A model generated the notes under the pieces. It was not told the DNA's origin and did no database searches. It was given only the letters and a program-made list of their open reading frames with translations. From assembly GCF_900187645.1 (NCBI RefSeq), contig NZ_FYEE01000004.1:310001-374000 (forward strand): a stretch of DNA of 64,000 nt, written 5' to 3'. Position 1 is the stretch's first letter. Every line of letters begins with the position of its first letter. This document shows, piece by piece, positions 59,638 through 64,000 of the stretch. The translations under genes were made by a program, and so were the position numbers. Source of the stretch: Pseudomonas sp. Irchel 3E20. GTDB lineage: Bacteria > Pseudomonadota > Gammaproteobacteria > Pseudomonadales > Pseudomonadaceae.

Positions 59638-59759
59638 CCGATCAATGTTGATTGAGATCATGCACGCGGCCTGCCGGTGCATTACTCTGCAAGGCGTGGG
59701 CATGGACCTTTCGCCCCCCGGTGCGGTCCATGCCAGTGACTATCTATAAGGAGAACGCC

Positions 59760-60023
59760 ATGCCTGCCCGCGACCTGCAAGAACAGCTCAATACACTGCG
59801 CGAGCAACTGGAGCAAAACCCGCCCCTTTCACAAGAAGAGCGCGGCCATTTGCACGAGCTGATGGCTCAGATCGAGGCGCAGATCGAACTCGAAACCCAG
59901 ACCCAAAACACCAGCCTGGCCGACAATGTGAACCTGGCCGTGGAACGCTTTGAACTCGAACACCCCGCCCTGGCCGGCACCTTACGCAACATAGTGCAGA
60001 CCCTGGGCAATATCGGCATCTGA
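59760..60023 (+). CDS. DUF4404 family protein (87 aa)
   Basis: P-A-R-D-L-Q-E-Q-L-N-T-L-R-E-Q-L-E-Q-N, H-E-L-M-A-Q-I-E-A-Q-I-E-L-E, F-E-L-E-H-P-A-L-A-G-T-L-R-N-I: an all-helical small protein matching DUF4404 as I know it. AAGGAGAA is 6 nt before the ATG at 59760. The function is unknown. It ends before a shared terminator. Confidence 0.82.
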   Translation: MPARDLQEQLNTLREQLEQNPPLSQEERGHLHELMAQIEAQIELETQTQNTSLADNVNLAVERFELEHPALAGTLRNIVQTLGNIGI

Positions 60024-60062
60024 AGCCTAGGCCAAGCGATCCCGCCCCCGCCCAGCGCACAC

Positions 60063-60098
60063 AAAAAAGCCCCGTATCTCACGATACGGGGCTTTTCA
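60063..60098. terminator. Terminator between the DUF4404 gene and gdhB
   Basis: A 12-bp stem AAAGCCCCGTAT/ATACGGGGCTTT with a 6-nt loop and A/T runs on both sides, between convergent genes. Confidence 0.92.
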
Positions 60099-60117
60099 TT
60101 ACCGGTTAATCAGCGGT

Positions 60118-63100
60118 TCACACCACCGATTGACCGCTCAACGCCAGGTCCAGCAACTCGCGGTTGGCCACCGCGTACATGGCGTAGTCGGTGCCGCTGG
60201 CGGCACGCAACTCCACCAGCATGGCGCGCCAGCGCTCGACCATGCCGTGGTGCTGCTCGATCCACAGCGCCAGGCGTGCTTCCACGTCCAACTCACCGTC
60301 GCCCATTTGCAGGACCGAGATGGTGATCGCCCGTTGCTGCCAGTCGATGTCATCACGGAACGCTTCACGGGCCAGGGCTTGCCAGTTGTTTTCCACCGCC
60401 AGCGCGCTGATCTGTTGCAGGTACCAGGTCAGGTCCAGCTCGCTGCCCACGGCAAAGTAGGCCTTGGCCACATCGGCCGCATTCTGGCCAGTGACGTCCG
60501 CCGCTTCGATGATCGGCAGCAAGGTGTACAGGTGCGTGGTCCCAGCCACCATCCGCGCCAGCAACTCGGGCACGCCAGCTTCGACGTAAGCCTGGTAGCG
60601 GGTCTGCCAGCCTTCACGGGTCGGGCCTTCGAGCAGTTCGTCGAGTTTCAGGCCCAGGGCGGCCAGGTGCGGGCCGAAGTGCGCGACGTCACGGGCAGCG
60701 TTCTGCTCGTTGCGCCGGCTGCGCAGGAACCAGCGCGTGGCGCGGCGGCCCAGGCGCATCAGTTCGTCCATCAGCTCCAGTTGCACGTCGGCCGAAACCT
60801 GGTGGTCCAGGGCTTCGATCTGACGGAACCAGTGCGGGAGATGGAAAATGTCACGCACGATCACATAGGCGCCGGCCACGTTCGCCGGGCTCATCCCGGT
60901 GGACTCCTTGAGGCGCTGGACGAAGGTGATGCCCATGTGGTTGACCAGGTCGTTGGCGATCTGGGTGCTGACGATTTCGCGCTTGAGGCGGTGACGGCGC
61001 ATCGCTTCGGCGAACTTGCTCACCAGCATCGGCGGGAACGCGGTTTCCATGTCGCGGGTCAGGTAGTCGTCGTCCGGCACCTGGGAACCGAGCAGGGCTT
61101 CCTTGAGGTCGATCTTGCTGTAGGAGATCAGCACCGACAGCTCGGCACGGGTCAGGCCCTGGCCCGCCGCGACGCGCTCGACCAGTTGCTCTTCGGACGG
61201 CAGGAACTCGATGGCACGGTCTAGCTTGCCGCGACCTTCGAGGTCGTTCATCAAGCGCTTGTACTCAGCGATTCGCTCGTAGGCACGGCGGGCCGCCAGG
61301 GACAAGGCCTGAGTCTGCTTGTAGTTGTTGCCCAACACCAAGCCACCGACTTCGTCGGTCATGCTGGCCAGCAACTGGTTGCGTTGCTTGTCCGTCATGT
61401 CGCCGGCCTGCACCACTTCGTTGAGCAGGATCTTGATGTTCACTTCATGGTCGGAACAGTCCACGCCGCCGGCGTTGTCGATGAAGTCGGTGTTGGAACC
61501 ACCGCCATTAAGGCCGAACTCGACGCGGCCCAACTGGGTCATGCCCAGGTTCCCACCCTCGCCCACCACTTTGCAGCGCAGTTCGTTGCCATTGACCCGC
61601 AGGGCGTCGTTGGCCTTGTCGCCGACATCAGCGTGGCTTTCAGTGCTGGCCTTGACGTAAGTACCGATGCCGCCATTCCACAACAAGTCCACCGGGGCCT
61701 TGAGCAAGGCGTTGAGCAGTTCGGTTGGGGTCAGCTTGTCGGCCTGGATGGCGAAGCGTTCTTTCATCTGTGGCGAGATGGCGATGCTTTTCGCGCTGCG
61801 CGAAAAGATACCGCCGCCCTCGGACATGATGCTGGTGTCGTAGTCGCTCCAGGCCGAACGCGGCAGCTCGAACAGGCGCTTGCGCTCAACGAAGCTGTTG
61901 GCGGGTTCAGGGTTGGGGTCGACGAAGATATGCAAGTGGTTGAAAGCGGCCACCAGTTGCAGCTTGTCAGACATCAGCAAACCGTTGCCGAACACGTCGC
62001 CAGCCATGTCGCCCACGCCGACCACAGTAATGCTGTCTTCCTGGACATTGATGCCGCGCTCGCGGAAGTGGCGCTGCACGCCCACCCATGCGCCCTTGGC
62101 GGTGATGCCCATTTTCTTGTGGTCGTAACCCGCCGAGCCGCCCGAGGCAAACGCATCGCCGAGCCAGAAGCCGTAATCGATGGCGATGCCATTGGCGATA
62201 TCGGAGAAGGTCGCGGTGCCCTTGTCGGCCGCCACCACCAGGTACGGGTCGTCGTCGTCATGGCGCACGACGTTGACCGGTGGCACCAAGGTGCCGTCCT
62301 TGAGGTTATCGGTGATGTCCAACAGGCCCGAGATGAAGATGCGGTAGCAGGCGATGCCTTCGGCCGCAATCTCGTCCCGGCTACCGCCCAAGGGCAGGCG
62401 ACGGGGCAGGAAACCGCCCTTGGCGCCCACCGGCACGATAACCGAGTTCTTCACTTGCTGAGCTTTAACCAGGCCCAGGACTTCGGTACGGAAGTCTTCT
62501 TCGCGGTCGGACCAGCGCAGGCCGCCACGGGCAACGTTACCAAAGCGCAGGTGCACGCCTTCGACCCGTGGCGAGTAGACGAAGATCTCGAACTTCGGCA
62601 CAGGCTTGGGCAGCTCTGGAATGGCATGGGGGTTGAACTTGAAGCTGAAGTAAGACTTGTTCTGGCCCTTGGCGTCGGTCTGGTAGAAGTTGGTACGCAG
62701 CGTGGCCTTAATCAGGTCCAGGTAGCGGCGCAGGATACGGTCTTCGTTGAGTACCTGGACATCGTCCAGGGCGGTAAGGATCGCTTGCTCCAGACGCTGC
62801 TGCTTGTCATCCAGGTCATCGCCACTGAGCTTGCGCGCCAGGTAGAAACGGGTCTTGAACAACCGGGTCAACTCGCGGGCGATGTCGGTGTGGTTGTTCA
62901 GCGTGCTGGCGATGTAACCCAGGTCGAAGCCCAGGCGGATCTGCTTGAGGTAGCGAGCGTAGGCGCGCAGCAGCGCCACATCGCGCCATGGCAGGCCGGC
63001 CGTGAGCACAAGGCGGTTGAAGGCGTCGTTCTCCGCGTCGCCGCGCACGATGTGCACGAAGGCGTCTTGCAGGGTGTCATTGAGCTGCTGGATATCCAGG

Positions 63101-64000
63101 TTCAGGCCTTCAGCAGCAGTGAACGCGAAGTCATGGATCCAGAACTCGCGGCCGTTGCTGTGGCGCAGGCGATACGGGAACTCACCCAGCACACGCAGGC
63201 CGAGGTTTTCCAGGATCGGCAGCACGTCCGACAGCGCCAGTGGCGTGTCCGCGTGATACAGCTTGCAGTGCAGCTCCTGCTGGCCGGTGACATGGCCCAG
63301 GGGCTGGTAGAAGCTCATCACCAGCGGGTTTTCCTGGGTCAGGTTCAGCAAGTGCTGCATATCGACCACGGCCGAGTGCGCGGCAAAACGCTCGCGGTAG
63401 CCGGCCGGGAAGCCCTTGGGGAAGTCCGCCAGCACGTTGGTGCCGTGGGCCTCGCCGAAGCTCTCGACCACCAGGCTGGCATAGTCGTCCTGCCAACTGC
63501 GGCAGGCCTGCACCACTTCTTTTTCCAGCAGCACGGGGTCGATATCCAGGCGATTCTTCGGGTCTACCCGCAGGATCAACTGCACACGCGCCAACACCGA
63601 CTCGGAGAAGAAGGTCCAGAACTCGCAATCGCTGGCCTTGAGGCGGTCCATCAGCACTTGCTGGATTTTCTGCCGCACTTCGGTGGAGTAGATGTCGCGC
63701 GGCACGTAGGCCAAGCAGTAGCAGAAACGGCCGTAGGGGTCTTTGCGCAGGAACACGCGGATCTTGTTGCGCTCCTGGATTTGCACGATGGACATCACGG
63801 TGCTGAACAGTTCATCCACCGGGGTCTGGAACAGGTCATCGCGGGGCAGCACTTCGACCACCTGGGCCAGTTCCTTGCCCAGGTGCGCCTTGGCCTGGAA
63901 GCCCGAGCGGCGCTCGATTTCCTCGACCTTGCGGCGGATGTAGGGAATGACCCGCACGCTCTCGCCGTACACCGAGGAGGTGTATAGGCCCATGAAGCGG
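60118..64000 (-). CDS. gdhB: NAD-specific glutamate dehydrogenase, large type (N-terminus beyond the window)
   Basis: About 1290 C-terminal residues of the roughly 1600-residue GDH-1600 family, which deaminates glutamate to 2-oxoglutarate. The catalytic core has L-R-F-G-N-V-A-R-G-G-L-R-W-S-D-R, P-V-G-A-K-G-G-F, the NAD-binding V-V-G-V-G-D-M-A-G-D-V-F-G-N-G and D-P-N-P. The N-terminal ACT-like region is partly covered. The frame stays open to the window edge (an internal ATG at 63993 is not the true start). No gene is adjacent on its strand. Confidence 0.96.
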   Translation of the reverse strand, partial: RFMGLYTSSVYGESVRVIPYIRRKVEEIERRSGFQAKAHLGKELAQVVEVLPRDDLFQTPVDELFSTVMSIVQIQERNKIRVFLRKDPYGRFCYCLAYVPRDIYSTEVRQKIQQVLMDRLKASDCEFWTFFSESVLARVQLILRVDPKNRLDIDPVLLEKEVVQACRSWQDDYASLVVESFGEAHGTNVLADFPKGFPAGYRERFAAHSAVVDMQHLLNLTQENPLVMSFYQPLGHVTGQQELHCKLYHADTPLALSDVLPILENLGLRVLGEFPYRLRHSNGREFWIHDFAFTAAEGLNLDIQQLNDTLQDAFVHIVRGDAENDAFNRLVLTAGLPWRDVALLRAYARYLKQIRLGFDLGYIASTLNNHTDIARELTRLFKTRFYLARKLSGDDLDDKQQRLEQAILTALDDVQVLNEDRILRRYLDLIKATLRTNFYQTDAKGQNKSYFSFKFNPHAIPELPKPVPKFEIFVYSPRVEGVHLRFGNVARGGLRWSDREEDFRTEVLGLVKAQQVKNSVIVPVGAKGGFLPRRLPLGGSRDEIAAEGIACYRIFISGLLDITDNLKDGTLVPPVNVVRHDDDDPYLVVAADKGTATFSDIANGIAIDYGFWLGDAFASGGSAGYDHKKMGITAKGAWVGVQRHFRERGINVQEDSITVVGVGDMAGDVFGNGLLMSDKLQLVAAFNHLHIFVDPNPEPANSFVERKRLFELPRSAWSDYDTSIMSEGGGIFSRSAKSIAISPQMKERFAIQADKLTPTELLNALLKAPVDLLWNGGIGTYVKASTESHADVGDKANDALRVNGNELRCKVVGEGGNLGMTQLGRVEFGLNGGGSNTDFIDNAGGVDCSDHEVNIKILLNEVVQAGDMTDKQRNQLLASMTDEVGGLVLGNNYKQTQALSLAARRAYERIAEYKRLMNDLEGRGKLDRAIEFLPSEEQLVERVAAGQGLTRAELSVLISYSKIDLKEALLGSQVPDDDYLTRDMETAFPPMLVSKFAEAMRRHRLKREIVSTQIANDLVNHMGITFVQRLKESTGMSPANVAGAYVIVRDIFHLPHWFRQIEALDHQVSADVQLELMDELMRLGRRATRWFLRSRRNEQNAARDVAHFGPHLAALGLKLDELLEGPTREGWQTRYQAYVEAGVPELLARMVAGTTHLYTLLPIIEAADVTGQNAADVAKAYFAVGSELDLTWYLQQISALAVENNWQALAREAFRDDIDWQQRAITISVLQMGDGELDVEARLALWIEQHHGMVERWRAMLVELRAASGTDYAMYAVANRELLDLALSGQSVV

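Noticed and set aside
61384..63987. An 867-codon plus-strand open frame opposite gdhB
   Set aside because: Mirror frame of a strongly conserved enzyme; composition is His/Gln/Val-rich and no domain is visible.

Overview
The window is GC-rich, gene-dense DNA from a Pseudomonas chromosome, most likely the P. fluorescens group. Evidence is the gene content and order: hppD, an MvaT/MvaU silencer, ahpC-ahpF, gor next to galU, rssC-rssB-PilZ-mlaA, gdhB, a vreAIR-like signalling operon beside hxc-type secretion genes, and Pseudomonas-type REP sequences. All identifications come from reading the sequence and from family knowledge; no database search was possible.

Layout. 1-120 is the start of hppD (cut by the window edge). 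461-12820 holds two tandem, same-strand chaperone-usher fimbrial operons, each ordered pilin, chaperone, usher, adhesin, second chaperone. They are followed by an orphan RcsB/FimZ-like response regulator, a divergent CSS-EAL c-di-GMP phosphodiesterase and the H-NS-like silencer MvaU (TTG start), plausibly a regulatory block for the fimbriae. 17174-20017 is detoxification (gloA, ahpF, ahpC with an OxyR-like site). 20155-22270 is a divergent pair, a tyrosine recombinase and a KfrA-like coiled-coil DNA-binding protein, inserted beside gor and galU. 24820-26787 is a set of small conserved proteins and lipoproteins, then a nitronate monooxygenase and a complete modABC molybdate importer with a clear ModE operator. 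30796-36712 holds an ABC-F ATPase, several short ORFs, a REP cluster and rlhA. 36801-41468 is a LysR regulator divergent from a PhnDCE-type phosphonate importer with an iron-dependent alcohol dehydrogenase.

The most rearranged part is 42065-51333. A tRNA-Leu is separated from a tRNA-Cys by a 4.5-kb prophage remnant bounded by a 51-bp direct repeat of the tRNA-Cys 3' half. It carries Rz/Rz1, a GH19 endolysin, a large polytopic membrane protein, a truncated integrase and a HEPN-like membrane protein; repeated GTTGCGGAAG motifs near both ends look like integrase arm sites. Upstream of tRNA-Cys only the last 10 nt of a tRNA-Gly seem to survive. Next is a sulfur-scavenging cluster: a sigma-54 activator, a sigma-54 promoter with an upstream palindrome, a sulfonate-type binding protein, an FMN-dependent monooxygenase and a deleted substrate-binding pseudogene.

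51362-55281 keeps only three Hxc-type type II secretion genes (gspC, gspH, gspJ types) beside a complete vreA-vreI-vreR-like surface signalling operon, suggesting loss of the rest of the secretion machine at this locus. The right end is ordinary core genome: rssC-rssB, a PilZ protein, mlaA, a HAD-like protein without its catalytic Asp, a DUF4404 protein and most of gdhB.

The observations I rank highest are the tandem two-chaperone fimbrial operons with a shared pilin-distal hairpin, the tRNA-Cys prophage remnant with its arm-site repeats and HEPN-like cargo, the recombinase/KfrA pair, and the vre operon beside a decayed hxc cluster. None is proven to be a new system.
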